Source: Proteiniphilum acetatigenes DSM 18083 (GTDB lineage Bacteria; Bacteroidota; Bacteroidia; Bacteroidales; Dysgonomonadaceae). From it: DNA of 64,000 bases. The stretch lies in assembly GCF_000380985.1 (NCBI RefSeq), contig NZ_KB905698.1, positions 1 to 64,000 on the forward strand. Reading direction: 5' to 3'. Positions 53,537 to 62,829 of this stretch are shown piece by piece (within the stretch, counting starts at the first letter, position 1; every line of letters begins with the position of its first letter). The translations under genes and the position numbers were made by a program. The notes under the pieces were generated by a model. That model was not told the origin of the DNA and searched no databases. It worked only from the letters and a program-made list of their open reading frames with translations.

Positions 53537-54799
53537 CTATTCACCCCAATCGATTGAATATTGCAACAACTCCGCTGCGGCCTTCTTCTGCTTTTGCGAC
53601 ACCTGACGGCGTACATACTGCGGCGTAAGTTCGTTGACGGTCTGCATCGGTAGTTCACGACACACTATAAAATAGCGGGCTCGTTTCATTACTACACCGA
53701 TTTTCTTCAGTTGCTCTGAAGTCAGCCGGCCATACCGGCGCGAGGTGACGATCAGTTTAGCCGACTTGACACCGATGCCCGGCACGCGAAGGATCACCTC
53801 ATAAGGAGCTGTGTTCACATCAATCGGGAAAAATTCGGGATGACGTAACGCCCAACCCATTTTGGGATCCACATCCAGATCCAGATCGGGATGGGTATCA
53901 TCCACCAGTTCCGCAGCCTTGAACTCATAGAACCGCATCAGCCAATCGGCCTGATACAATCGGTTCTCACGTACCAGCGGGGGTTTGGCCAGCGCAGGCA
54001 GGCGACTATCCCCGGAATTCACAGGAATATAACCCGAATAATAGACCCGTTTGAAAGAAGGACGTTTGTAGAGAGCTGAAGCCAATGTGAGTATCTGTTT
54101 ATCATTGTCGGGCGTAGCGCCGATGATCACCTGGGTACTCTGTCCTGCCGGCACGAACTTAGGTGCCGAACGGAATTTTTTGCGGTCTTCGGCACTTTCC
54201 AACATCCCCTGCTGGATAAACCGCATGGGAGCGAAAACACTTGGATAATCCTTTTCGGGTGCAAGCAATTTCAGATTCTGTTCCGACGGGATCTCAAGAT
54301 TCACACTCATACGGTCGACAAGTACCCCGGCCTGGGCGACCAGCTCGCTACTTGCCCCGGGAATGGTTTTCATATGGATATACCCGTTGAAACGATGTAC
54401 TTCACGCAGGAGTTTCACCACACGCACCATCCGCTCCATCGTATAATCGGGATTGCGCATCACACCGGAACTGAGGAAAAGTCCTTCGATATAATTCCTA
54501 CGATAAAATTCAATAGTCAATCCTGCCAATTCTTCTGCTGTAAAAGCCGCACGTTTCACATCGTTGCTCCGTCGATTGCCGCAATAGGCACAGTCGTATA
54601 TACAATGATTGGTAAGCAGTATCTTAAATAACGATATACAACGCCCATCAGGAGTGAAGCTGTGGCAGATGCCCCATCCTGCTGCCGTACCGATCCCTCC
54701 CTTCACATTGTTACGCGAGGTGCCGCTGGATGCGCAAGATACGTCATACTTGGCGGCATCGGCAAGGATCTTCAGTTTTTCGAGCGTCTTTTCGTTCAT
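53537..54799 (-). CDS. TIGR03916-family putative DNA modification/repair radical SAM protein
   Basis: 420 residues. The start at 54799 (MNEKTLEKLKILADAAKYDV) matches the family; an upstream in-frame ATG at 54862 adds 21 non-conserved residues. A cysteine motif of the CX3CX2C type (NHCIYDCAYCGNRRSND, about residue 69) binds the 4Fe-4S cluster. Further blocks are GLFLSSGVMRNPDYTMERM, YIHMKTIPGASSELVAQAG and a C-terminal helix-hairpin-helix (VPGIGVKSAKLIVTSRRYG, about 340) that may contact DNA. Family members are normally adjacent to TIGR03915 proteins; here the partner is separated by the galactan PUL. The reaction is unknown. Confidence 0.88.
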   Translation of the reverse strand: MNEKTLEKLKILADAAKYDVSCASSGTSRNNVKGGIGTAAGWGICHSFTPDGRCISLFKILLTNHCIYDCAYCGNRRSNDVKRAAFTAEELAGLTIEFYRRNYIEGLFLSSGVMRNPDYTMERMVRVVKLLREVHRFNGYIHMKTIPGASSELVAQAGVLVDRMSVNLEIPSEQNLKLLAPEKDYPSVFAPMRFIQQGMLESAEDRKKFRSAPKFVPAGQSTQVIIGATPDNDKQILTLASALYKRPSFKRVYYSGYIPVNSGDSRLPALAKPPLVRENRLYQADWLMRFYEFKAAELVDDTHPDLDLDVDPKMGWALRHPEFFPIDVNTAPYEVILRVPGIGVKSAKLIVTSRRYGRLTSEQLKKIGVVMKRARYFIVCRELPMQTVNELTPQYVRRQVSQKQKKAAAELLQYSIDWGE

Positions 54800-55016
54800 T
54801 TTGTATACAACAGATTTTGGCACTTTTCTCAGAAAATGCTCTCCGGGATCGGGAATTGACAAAGTAAAACGGGTACCGCTACTTCTTACCCGATTGCAAA
54901 GAAAAGAAATAGAAATCAGATTGACGAATTTAAAATCTTAAAAAACATATCATTGTCAATAAGTTATTAACATATTGACTCCCAGGTAAAATAAGTATTT
55001 TGTAAAAATATTTTCC

Positions 55017-55024
55017 TATTTTTG
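55017..55024 (+). promoter_or_regulatory. Candidate promoter of the DUF6249-sigma-factor group, -7 box
   Basis: TATTTTTG matches TAnnTTTG. The first gene begins at 55096, about 70 bases after. The gap upstream, between the oppositely oriented radical SAM gene and this group, is AT-rich and has no other strong box on this strand. Confidence 0.45.
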
Positions 55025-55095
55025 TAACCGATCCATTAGAGTTGCAGTCCTATGAATGAAAGCAAATTATTATTCACTTTTAAAATGTAACAATT

Positions 55096-55491
55096 ATGTG
55101 GGCAGATTTAATACCGGCTCTTGCCATTACGTGCACTATAGGTCTTCCGGTTGTAGCCGGATGGGTATTAGGATTACAGTGGATCAAAAGCCGCAACGCC
55201 GAGCGAATGGGGCTTATTAACCAGGGAATTATTCCACCGGACAGTCCGAGAAAAAAATCGGATCCTAACCGGTTGGTATCACTAAGAAACGGGATTGTAC
55301 TAATCGCGCTTGGAATTGGGATCATGGTAGGATTTCTTTGTTCAGAATATCTCGTTATCGGTCGGGGCAATGAGTTTTGGATGACCGGAGCAAGTATTGT
55401 CTTCTTTCTCGGTATTGGCTATCTGGTCTATTTTCTGGTGGTACAAAAAATACCGGTCAGCCGGTTAAAGGAGGAAGCTGAACAGGAATAA
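55096..55491 (+). CDS. Small membrane protein, DUF6249-like
   Basis: 131 residues with a membrane segment at each end: a first one (LIPALAITCTIGLPVVAGWV), a charged cytoplasmic stretch (KSRNAERMGLINQGIIPPDS … PRKKSDPNR) and two more (NGIVLIALGIGIMVGFL, GASIVFFLGIGYLVYFLV). The pattern of a short loop with ERMGLINQGI fits the DUF6249 family that is often encoded next to ECF sigma factors in Bacteroidetes. The function is unknown. It is followed after nine bases by the sigma factor. Confidence 0.7.
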   Translation: MWADLIPALAITCTIGLPVVAGWVLGLQWIKSRNAERMGLINQGIIPPDSPRKKSDPNRLVSLRNGIVLIALGIGIMVGFLCSEYLVIGRGNEFWMTGASIVFFLGIGYLVYFLVVQKIPVSRLKEEAEQE

Positions 55492-55500
55492 CCGTTTACG

Positions 55501-56064
55501 ATGAACGAGAATCAACGTGTGCAACAAGTGCTCTCCGGCAACACTTCCGCATTCACATATTTTGTCGAGACTTATCAGGACATGGCGATTACCATCGCTC
55601 ACCGGATATGCGGCAATATGCAGGATGCGGAAGATGTCGTGCAGGAGAGTTATGTAAAGGCATACAAGAATCTTCATAGCTTCCGTTCGGAGAGTAAATT
55701 CTCTACATGGCTTTACCGCATTGTCTACAATACGGCAGTCACCCAGACAAAAACACAGATATGGACGGATAGCGGGGAGATGCAAGCGGAAAGTACCCTC
55801 TTTCCGGTTGACAACAGCCTGCAGGTCGATATGGAAGAAACGGAACGCAAGGAGATGGTAGCCAATATTCTGCAAAAAATGCCTAAAGGAGACGCACTAC
55901 TGCTTACGCTCTATTATATGGAAGAGAATCCTGTCAAAGAGATCGCCAAAATTACCGGGCTGAATGATTCCAATGTAAAAGTGAAATTGTTCAGGGCAAG
56001 GAAAATATTTAAGGAGTTATGGGTAAAACGCTATAAAGAAGCACTATTCATGGAGGAGACATGA
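55501..56064 (+). CDS. ECF-type RNA polymerase sigma factor
   Basis: 187 residues. Sigma-2 region: SAFTYFVETYQDMAITIAHR and NMQDAEDVVQESYVKAYKNL, then FSTWLYRIVYNTAVTQ. Sigma-4 region: MPKGDALLLTLYYMEENPVKEIAKITG and SNVKVKLFRARKIFKE. It would direct transcription of a small regulon, possibly including its own operon. Its last four bases overlap the start of the next gene, a small membrane protein that may be its anti-sigma partner. It is not of the SusC-linked FecI type by context, since no TonB receptor follows. Confidence 0.92.
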   Translation: MNENQRVQQVLSGNTSAFTYFVETYQDMAITIAHRICGNMQDAEDVVQESYVKAYKNLHSFRSESKFSTWLYRIVYNTAVTQTKTQIWTDSGEMQAESTLFPVDNSLQVDMEETERKEMVANILQKMPKGDALLLTLYYMEENPVKEIAKITGLNDSNVKVKLFRARKIFKELWVKRYKEALFMEET

Positions 56065-56444
56065 TGGAAGAAAAGAAACATACACAAAATGAGGAGCATC
56101 TTATCCGTGGGATGATGCAGGGTGCAAAACTAAAAGCATCCGATAATCTGAAATATCGGATCATGCAACAGATAGAGACCGAGCAGGCACTCACTCCATC
56201 GAAAATAAGCGACCGGAAAGAATCCGGCAATATACTGAAAGAATTCGGATCGATCTTCGGCACGATGTATGGCGTGTTGGCAGTGATGATTGCAGCAACA
56301 TACTTCCTCTTCGGCCAGGAATACCTGTTCAGTCCCCAATTCCTAGGTACAGTGATCCTGGTTGCGTCCGTTTTCAGCCTGTTATGGTTGATTTCACGCC
56401 TTGATTCACATCTACAGAGAAAGAAAAAAATAGAGAACAAGTAA
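56061..56444 (+). CDS. Small membrane protein, possible anti-sigma partner
   Basis: 127 residues. A polar N-terminal part (HTQNEEHLIRGMMQGAKLKASDNLKYRIMQQIE) is followed by two membrane segments (MYGVLAVMIAATYFLFG, LGTVILVASVFSLLWLI) and a basic tail (LQRKKKIENK). The overlap with the sigma factor gene and a soluble N-terminus before membrane helices fit an anti-sigma protein, but no zinc-binding ZAS motif (HxxxCxxC) is present. The role is inferred from position only. Confidence 0.6.
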   Translation: MMEEKKHTQNEEHLIRGMMQGAKLKASDNLKYRIMQQIETEQALTPSKISDRKESGNILKEFGSIFGTMYGVLAVMIAATYFLFGQEYLFSPQFLGTVILVASVFSLLWLISRLDSHLQRKKKIENK

Positions 56445-56491
56445 ATCGGCCTGCATTCAATCAACCGCACTTAAATAGCATACAGGTAAAA

Positions 56492-57364
56492 TTATTGCTT
56501 CATTAAAATTTCACGTGCTTTTTGCAGCATCTCGGGCGATTCTGCAGGCGGGTAACGCAGGTCGAGTGACCTGAACAGCTCAAGGATGATATCACCCACC
56601 GCCACACGTGCAAAGAATTTCTTATCGGCAGGAATCACATACCATGGTGCATAGGGCTTCGAGGTCTTCTCCAGCATCTCCTCAAATGCTTTTTCGTAAT
56701 CATCCCACTGCTCACGGGCCTGCAAATCGGCCGAACTGAACTTCCAGTTTTTGTCGGGTTCATCAATACGGGAAATAAAACGCTCTTTCTGCTCCTCTTT
56801 CGATACGTTTAAAAAGAATTTAAGGATACGCATACCGTTGCGGTAAAGGTGTCGCTCTATCGCATTAATATCTTCATAGCGGGCATTCCAAAACTGTTTA
56901 TCGATATTTTCTACCGAACCATACCCAGGGATACGTTCGTTAAGTATCCATTGCGGATTGACTTTTGTCGCCAGCACATTCTCATAATGCGAACGGTTGA
57001 AGATCTCTATCATCCCACGCTGGGGTAAAGCGATATAGTGACGCCAGAAATAGTCGTGTTCCAATTCGTTCTTGGTGGGTGTTTTAAAGCTGTGTACCCG
57101 ACACCCTTGCGGATTGATACCCGACATCACGTGACGGATCACTCCATCTTTCCCGGCAGCATCCCGCGCCTGAAGGATGATCAACAACGAATACCGGTCG
57201 TCGGCATAGAACATCTCCTGAAATTTCTTCAACTCTTTGATGTTCCGCTTAATCTCCTCTTTGGCGGTCTTCTTGGTATATCCTCCATCTTCGCAGGTAG
57301 GGAAATCTTTCAGGGTGACTTCATCTCCCTCCTGCACACGGAACTTACTGTAATCGAAATTCAT
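56492..57364 (-). CDS. ppk2: Polyphosphate kinase 2 family protein
   Basis: 290 residues. A Walker A-like loop, QARDAAGKDGVIRHVMSG, lies near residue 60, with HDYFWRHYIALPQRGMIEIFNRSHYE following and a lid region KFFLNVSKEEQKERFISRID near residue 180. The C-terminal half carries YAPWYVIPADKKFFARVAV. PPK2 enzymes transfer phosphate between polyphosphate and nucleotides; the subclass (AMP, ADP or both) cannot be settled by eye. It is monocistronic or follows the S41 protease gene, nine bases upstream. Confidence 0.93.
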   Translation of the reverse strand: MNFDYSKFRVQEGDEVTLKDFPTCEDGGYTKKTAKEEIKRNIKELKKFQEMFYADDRYSLLIILQARDAAGKDGVIRHVMSGINPQGCRVHSFKTPTKNELEHDYFWRHYIALPQRGMIEIFNRSHYENVLATKVNPQWILNERIPGYGSVENIDKQFWNARYEDINAIERHLYRNGMRILKFFLNVSKEEQKERFISRIDEPDKNWKFSSADLQAREQWDDYEKAFEEMLEKTSKPYAPWYVIPADKKFFARVAVGDIILELFRSLDLRYPPAESPEMLQKAREILMKQ

Positions 57365-57373
57365 ACCGCAATA

Positions 57374-58996
57374 TTATTTGTTTTGCCCCACGTTACCGCC
57401 TACCCCTTTCAGTAGTCCCTGATAACGGTTATCATCGGAGATAATCTTCAATCCTTCCATAAAGATATCGTTTTCTTCATTGATGATCCGAAAAAATGCC
57501 GACGAATCATACAGATCCCTGGCGATCAATGCTTTTAGTTGCGCAAATATCAACGGACGGGAAGAGGCGAATTCTTCTTCATCCCATTCTATCTTCTCGT
57601 CGGCGGCAAGTTTCTTTAATCTGGGAGTTATCGCCTCCGTTACCTGATAATCCGCGTTGAAGCTATTGATATCCGGATATTTTTGCAGCAATTCCTGGCG
57701 ATGATTATCCACCTCGGATATAGCCAACTTGTAGATCACATTCATACCGTTCAATCGGGCGTGCAGCATAGTTCCTCTCGTCGTGTCAATCGGCACAAAA
57801 TAATCCGGCATAATACCTCCGCCACCATACACCGTACGTTTGTTTACCAATGTAGTGTATTTAAGCGAATCAGGGAAATGAATACTGTCAGCCTGAAACA
57901 GTTCACCGTGATTGTAACGATTCACAAAATCCTGATTGTATGTATCCTGGTCCCCGTTCTCATACGGTTTCTGGATACTTCTGCCGGTAGGGGTATAATA
58001 CCTCGCCACGGTCAGACGGATCATGCTCCCGTCGGGAAGTGGTAACTGGCGTTGTACCAATCCTTTTCCAAACGTCCTTCTCCCGACTATCACACCTCTG
58101 TCCCAATCCTGAATGGCGCCGGCCAGGATCTCACTTGCGGATGCCGAGGCCTCATTGACCAATATCACCAGCTTTCCCCCTTTCAGTTCATCATCACCCG
58201 TGGCATTCATTGTATAGCGCGGCTGATTCTTTCCTTCGGTATAGACAATCAGTTTGCCGTCTCCCAAAAATTCATCCACTATATCATTGGCTGTCTGAAG
58301 TATCCCCCCTCCATTATCAGTCAGGTCAAGAATGAGGTGATCCATACCCTGCGACCTCAACTCCTGCTCCGCCTGCCGGAACTCATCACCCGAAGTGATA
58401 CCGAAGCGACTCAGACGGATATACCCTATATCATCGGCCACCATATAGGAAGCATCGATACTGGTGATAGGGATCCTATCCCGGACAATCCGGAAAGGCA
58501 TCAATTCCGGCACACCTCTGCGGAGCACTTTTACATTCACTTCAGTCCCTTTAGGGCCCCGAAGCATAGACACGACATCCTGGTTATTCTTCTTCACCCC
58601 GGCAATAAGCGTATCATTCACATAAATGATCTTATCTCCCGGCATAATACCGACCTTCTGCGACGGGCCACCGGAGATAACCTCCATTACATAGAGCGTA
58701 TCGGTCAGCATATTGAACGATATACCAATCCCATCAAAGTTCCCCTGTAAAGGCTCATTCATGGCCTTCACCTCCTCCTTATTGAGATAGGTGGAATGCG
58801 GATCCAGTTCTTTCAACATGCCGCGTATGGCCGCTTCGGTCAGCCCTGAGGCATCCACATCGTCCACATACAGCCCCTGAATAAGTTGGAGGGTTCTCTC
58901 TAACTTGACACCTTCGGGTGACGGTCTGAATTGGGCATAAACACATCCGGTTAAAAACAGTGTACCTAAAACAATCGGTATTATTCTTTTTAGCAT
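57374..58996 (-). CDS. ctpA: S41-family C-terminal processing peptidase
   Basis: 540 residues from the start at 58996, which begins a signal sequence (MLKRIIPIVLGTLFLTGCVY; its Cys could be acylated). A PDZ domain lies at about 80-160 (FDGIGISFNMLTDTLYVMEV, MPGDKIIYVNDTLI). The protease domain has LILDLTDNGGGILQ and the catalytic Ser in VNEASASASEILAGAIQDWD, with the Lys in RRTFGKGLVQRQ. It trims C-termini of exported proteins in the periplasm. An in-frame ATG 14 codons upstream is also possible. It lies 84 bp downstream of coaD. Confidence 0.93.
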   Translation of the reverse strand: MLKRIIPIVLGTLFLTGCVYAQFRPSPEGVKLERTLQLIQGLYVDDVDASGLTEAAIRGMLKELDPHSTYLNKEEVKAMNEPLQGNFDGIGISFNMLTDTLYVMEVISGGPSQKVGIMPGDKIIYVNDTLIAGVKKNNQDVVSMLRGPKGTEVNVKVLRRGVPELMPFRIVRDRIPITSIDASYMVADDIGYIRLSRFGITSGDEFRQAEQELRSQGMDHLILDLTDNGGGILQTANDIVDEFLGDGKLIVYTEGKNQPRYTMNATGDDELKGGKLVILVNEASASASEILAGAIQDWDRGVIVGRRTFGKGLVQRQLPLPDGSMIRLTVARYYTPTGRSIQKPYENGDQDTYNQDFVNRYNHGELFQADSIHFPDSLKYTTLVNKRTVYGGGGIMPDYFVPIDTTRGTMLHARLNGMNVIYKLAISEVDNHRQELLQKYPDINSFNADYQVTEAITPRLKKLAADEKIEWDEEEFASSRPLIFAQLKALIARDLYDSSAFFRIINEENDIFMEGLKIISDDNRYQGLLKGVGGNVGQNK

Positions 58997-59080
58997 TTTT
59001 ATTTTTTTGAGAGGTTTTATTCTTTTAATTCGATTCATCAGACAATCTCTATCCTTGTTTTCATTTAACGAAATAGTCCA

Positions 59081-59560
59081 TTAAAATAACTCCATCCCTT
59101 CCGGGATAAAGCCACTCACATCGTACCCGTAACGCAACAATTCCCTTACATGGGATGAACTGACATGGGTCAGGGCAGGTTCCGTAAATAGTACAAACGT
59201 CTCAATTCCCGAAATAGTTCGGTTCATGTCGGCTATCGTTTTTTCATATTCGAAATCTATTACCGACCTGATACCCCGTAAAATATATTGTGCACCCACC
59301 TTTTGTGCAAATTCTATGGTGAGGGAGTCGTAACTCTCCACCCTTACCCGCGGTTCGTTTTCGTATAATCCACGGATCATCCTGAGTCGTTGATCCAGGG
59401 GGAAAAATGACTTTTTCGCTTCATTAATCCCTATGGCGATCACAATTTCATCCACCAGCGATAATCCCCTTCTTACGAGCGACTCATGACCTATGGTGAA
59501 AGGGTCGAACGTACCGGGAAACAAGGCGATTCTATATTTAGCAACATCCATCTGAGACAT
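59081..59560 (-). CDS. coaD: Phosphopantetheine adenylyltransferase
   Basis: 159 residues. The nucleotidyltransferase signature [18 protein letters not shown] (TxGH) is near residue 14. The middle has [40 protein letters not shown] and [17 protein letters not shown]; the end has [21 protein letters not shown]. It makes dephospho-CoA in coenzyme A synthesis. Start at ATG 59560; a second ATG three codons in is equally plausible. It follows parE after a 103-bp gap full of short repeats. Confidence 0.96.
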   Translation of the reverse strand: MSQMDVAKYRIALFPGTFDPFTIGHESLVRRGLSLVDEIVIAIGINEAKKSFFPLDQRLRMIRGLYENEPRVRVESYDSLTIEFAQKVGAQYILRGIRSVIDFEYEKTIADMNRTISGIETFVLFTEPALTHVSSSHVRELLRYGYDVSGFIPEGMELF

Positions 59561-59570
59561 ATTTATTGGG

Positions 59571-59661
59571 GATGTGAGATTTGAGATGTGGGATGTGGAA
59601 AATGATTAATTACAAATTACTAATTACAAATCAACCAATCACCTAACCACCTTTCCACCTT
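59571..59661. repeat. Low-complexity intergenic repeats between parE and coaD
   Basis: The gap holds a GATGTG-type iteration (59573-59598), an AATTAC/AATTACTAATTAC iteration (about 59607-59628) and CCACCTTTCCACCT (59647-59660). The last is the exact reverse complement of 33303-33316. The AATTACTAATTA core also appears, reverse-complemented, near 30810-30825. Confidence 0.5.
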
Positions 59662-59663
59662 AA

Positions 59664-61532
59664 TCAAGCGACCTCATCTTCTTCAACAACCAGATTTTCA
59701 ATAATAAAAGATTGGCGTTCAGGAGTATTTTTGCCCATATAGAATTCGAGCAATTCTTTCAGAAGGTCTTCTTTACGCATGGTCACCCTATCCAGTCGGA
59801 TATCCTCACCGATAAAGTTACGGAATTCGTCGGGCGATATTTCACCCAGCCCTTTGAATCGGGTTATTTCGGGGTTGGGTCCCAGCTCTTCAATAGCACT
59901 GAGGCGCTCTTCCTCCGTATAGCAATAAAGAGTTTTCTTTTTGTTACGCACCCTGAAAAGAGGTGTTTGCAGGATATAGACATGCCCCTTTTTGATCAGG
60001 TCGGGGAAGAACTGCAGGAAGAAGGTAAGCAGCAGCAGGCGGATATGCATCCCGTCGGTATCGGCATCGGTAGCAATGATCACTTTATTGTACCGCAAGC
60101 CGTCCATATTTTCCTCAATATTGAGTGCCGCTTGCAGGAGGTTGAATTCCTCATTCTCATACACGATCTTCTTTGTCAACCCGAAGCAGTTCAGGGGTTT
60201 TCCCCTTAGGCTGAATACCGCCTGCAGGTTGGGATCACGGCTTTTAGTGATGGAGCCGCTGGCTGAGTCCCCCTCAGTAATGAAGATGCAAGTCTTATCC
60301 CTGTCATCCCCTTTGGCATCGTTGTAATGGATACGGCAATCTCTCAGTTTCTTATTGTGCAGATTGGCTTTTTTCGCCCGCTCGCGAGCCAGTTTGGTCA
60401 CACCTGCTATGGCTTTACGCTCTTTCTCCGAATCAAGTATCTTTTTCTGTAGTACCTCTACAGTATCAGCATTCTTATGCAGATAATTATCCAGTTCTTT
60501 TTTGAGGAAGTCGTTAATATGTTTGCTCACTGAGATACCATTGGGTGTCATCTCCTTGGAGCCGAGTTTCGTCTTTGTCTGCGACTCGAACACCGGCTCT
60601 TCCACCTTGATACTGATGGCTGCCACCATACCGTTACGAATATCAGAGTACTCAAAGTTACGGTTGTAGAACTCTTTGATCACACGTGCAGTCGCCTCCC
60701 GGAAAGCAGCAAGATGGGTTCCCCCCTGAGTAGTATGCTGTCCGTTGACAAACGAATAATACTCTTCACCGTACTGGTTGGTATGGGTAATTGCCACCTC
60801 TATATCTTCACCGAAAAGATGGATAATAGGGTAAAGTTCTTCGGAGGTGAGGTTTTCGTTCAACAGGTCTTCCAATCCGTTTTTCGAACTGAATTTTTTA
60901 TCGTTGAAAACAATGGTCAGGCCGATATTCAAAAAGACATAATTCTTCAGTAACGGCTCAATATGTTCGTCGCGGTAATGATACTCTCCAAATATTTCCA
61001 CGTCAGGGGTAAAACTCACATAAGTTCCGTTTGGATTTGTGGTCGCCACAATCTCCCTGTCATTCGAGAGCACACCCTGCACAAACTCCACCGCCTTCAT
61101 TTGCCCCTCCCGGAAACATTCCATTGCAAAAGAAGAAGAGAGCGCATTCACAGCTTTAATACCCACACCATTCAATCCCACAGACTTTTTAAATGCCTTG
61201 GAATCATATTTGGCGCCGGTATTCATTTTGGAGCAGACATCCTTCACTTTACCGAGTGGTACACCACGCCCGTGGTCACGAACAGCCACACTTCCATTTT
61301 CAATAGTCACCTCGATGGTCTTACCGTATCCCATCATAAATTCATCAATGGCATTGTCCAACACCTCTTTCAGAAGGACATAGATACCATCGTCATACGA
61401 AGATCCGTCGCCCAGCTTCCCGATATACATTCCGGGCCGCCGGCGGATATGTTCTTGCCACTCTAAGGTGACAATATTCTCTTCCCTATAATTATTATCG
61501 GCTATTTGTATGTCTTTTTCCGTTTCGTTCAC
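59664..61532 (-). CDS. parE: DNA topoisomerase IV subunit B (GyrB/ParE family)
   Basis: 622 residues. The GHKL ATPase has [34 protein letters not shown] (ATP/Mg Asn), [13 protein letters not shown] and [14 protein letters not shown]. The TOPRIM domain has [18 protein letters not shown] and [16 protein letters not shown], and the C-terminus has [18 protein letters not shown]. The length is short, as for the second GyrB-like protein of Bacteroidetes (ParE). It decatenates sister chromosomes with ParC. The start is a GTG at 61532; the first in-frame ATG would cut into the conserved RRRPGMYIG region. parC is not in the window. Confidence 0.93.
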   Translation of the reverse strand: MNETEKDIQIADNNYREENIVTLEWQEHIRRRPGMYIGKLGDGSSYDDGIYVLLKEVLDNAIDEFMMGYGKTIEVTIENGSVAVRDHGRGVPLGKVKDVCSKMNTGAKYDSKAFKKSVGLNGVGIKAVNALSSSFAMECFREGQMKAVEFVQGVLSNDREIVATTNPNGTYVSFTPDVEIFGEYHYRDEHIEPLLKNYVFLNIGLTIVFNDKKFSSKNGLEDLLNENLTSEELYPIIHLFGEDIEVAITHTNQYGEEYYSFVNGQHTTQGGTHLAAFREATARVIKEFYNRNFEYSDIRNGMVAAISIKVEEPVFESQTKTKLGSKEMTPNGISVSKHINDFLKKELDNYLHKNADTVEVLQKKILDSEKERKAIAGVTKLARERAKKANLHNKKLRDCRIHYNDAKGDDRDKTCIFITEGDSASGSITKSRDPNLQAVFSLRGKPLNCFGLTKKIVYENEEFNLLQAALNIEENMDGLRYNKVIIATDADTDGMHIRLLLLTFFLQFFPDLIKKGHVYILQTPLFRVRNKKKTLYCYTEEERLSAIEELGPNPEITRFKGLGEISPDEFRNFIGEDIRLDRVTMRKEDLLKELLEFYMGKNTPERQSFIIENLVVEEDEVA

Positions 61533-61621
61533 TATTCTATTTCATTAAAATCAGACTATTTTCCACCATGGTATAGCTCAAGCAAACTTGACTCTGCTCA
61601 TTTGGCTTATAAAATAGTCCT

Positions 61622-62752
61622 TTATAAATTTTTTATAAATGCTCTCCGCCTTTTGTGTTGCTTTGTTTCCAGGCTATTCCACATGGAATGCACTTTACTG
61701 TTTATTTCCAGTTCGGGGTTACTCTCGGCATATTCAAATCCCAATCGGTTGGCTGCCGGGATAAACTCGTTGAACATTAGCGCATTCAGCCCTTTACCCT
61801 GATATTCGGGATCTACCGCCACCATTAACAAGTCGAGCACGTTGGTATCTTTTCCTTTTAACGCTTTGTAGAGGTGATACCAGCCGGTAGGCACAAATCG
61901 GCCTCTGGCTTTTTGTAATGCCTTGGCAATACTGGGAAGGCCTATGCCCACCCCTACCAGTTTATTGTCTTCCTGGCGAATCACCAATGTGAGGAATTCC
62001 AAACGAAGCATCGGGATATACATATCGACGTAATAATCAATCTGCCGGTCGGTCAACTCCACATATCCATAAAGATCTTTATAGGCACGGTTGATCAACT
62101 TAAAGATATCCCTCGCGTAGGGCAAAACATCCTTCTTACTCTCGAGATGCTTCACATCAAGCCCGAAACGTTTTTTTACGATCTCCGAGGCGCGCAGGAA
62201 CCGCTCCGGCATCTCTTTGGGAATGGTGATAAGAAATTCAACCCAATCCTGATCCTTCACATACCCTATACGCTCCATATGACCTATATAGTAGGGATAA
62301 TTGTATATGGTAGAGAGGGTACTTATCTGGTCGAATCCCTCTACCAACATCCCTTCGTGGTCGAGATCTGTAAAGCCGAGCGGCCCGTGTATCTTGTCCA
62401 TCCCCCTCGACCGGGCCCAACTCTCAGCCGCACCGAAAAGGGCATCCACCACCTCACTATCATCAATAAAATCCACAAACCCGAATCGCGCATTCCGTTC
62501 GTTCCATCTCTCATTCGCCTTATGATTGATGATAACAGCAATTCGGCCTACGATCTTATCATCGCGATATGCAAGGAAATAGATCGCATCACAATGATCG
62601 AATGCCGGATTTTTACTCCAGTTGAGTGTGGCTCTCTCATCGTAGATCAACGGAGGGACAAAATACTCATTCCCTTCATAGAGATCGATACCGAATTGGA
62701 TGAATTTTTTCAAATCATCTTTCGTTCTGACTTTATTGATTATGACTGACAT
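61622..62752 (-). CDS. GNAT-superfamily-like protein of unknown substrate
   Basis: 376 residues. It has a first domain with YEGNEYFVPPLIYDERATLN and AYRDDKIVGRIAVIINHKAN (acetyl-CoA-fold strand), then FVDFIDDSEVVDALFGAAES and IHGPLGFTDLDHEGMLVEGF. A second half has KLVGVGIGLPSIAKALQ and VAVDPEYQGKGLNALMF, the latter a Q/RxxGxG-like acetyl-CoA loop. A double-GNAT architecture is likely. It is widespread in Bacteroidetes as a conserved hypothetical protein. A good promoter box lies at 62790-62797. The substrate is unknown. Confidence 0.65.
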   Translation of the reverse strand: MSVIINKVRTKDDLKKFIQFGIDLYEGNEYFVPPLIYDERATLNWSKNPAFDHCDAIYFLAYRDDKIVGRIAVIINHKANERWNERNARFGFVDFIDDSEVVDALFGAAESWARSRGMDKIHGPLGFTDLDHEGMLVEGFDQISTLSTIYNYPYYIGHMERIGYVKDQDWVEFLITIPKEMPERFLRASEIVKKRFGLDVKHLESKKDVLPYARDIFKLINRAYKDLYGYVELTDRQIDYYVDMYIPMLRLEFLTLVIRQEDNKLVGVGIGLPSIAKALQKARGRFVPTGWYHLYKALKGKDTNVLDLLMVAVDPEYQGKGLNALMFNEFIPAANRLGFEYAESNPELEINSKVHSMWNSLETKQHKRRRAFIKNL

Positions 62753-62789
62753 GTTTTATTTTCTGTAAATATGATTTTTACACCGATGG

Positions 62790-62797
62790 CAAAGATA
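62790..62797 (-). promoter_or_regulatory. Promoter of the GNAT-like gene, -7 box
   Basis: The minus strand reads TATCTTTG, a full TAnnTTTG match, with TTGA about 20 bases upstream as -33. The gene starts at 62752, about 38 bases downstream. Confidence 0.5.
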
Positions 62798-62829
62798 GTG
62801 ATTTTTTTATTGAATGATCAACAGGATTT

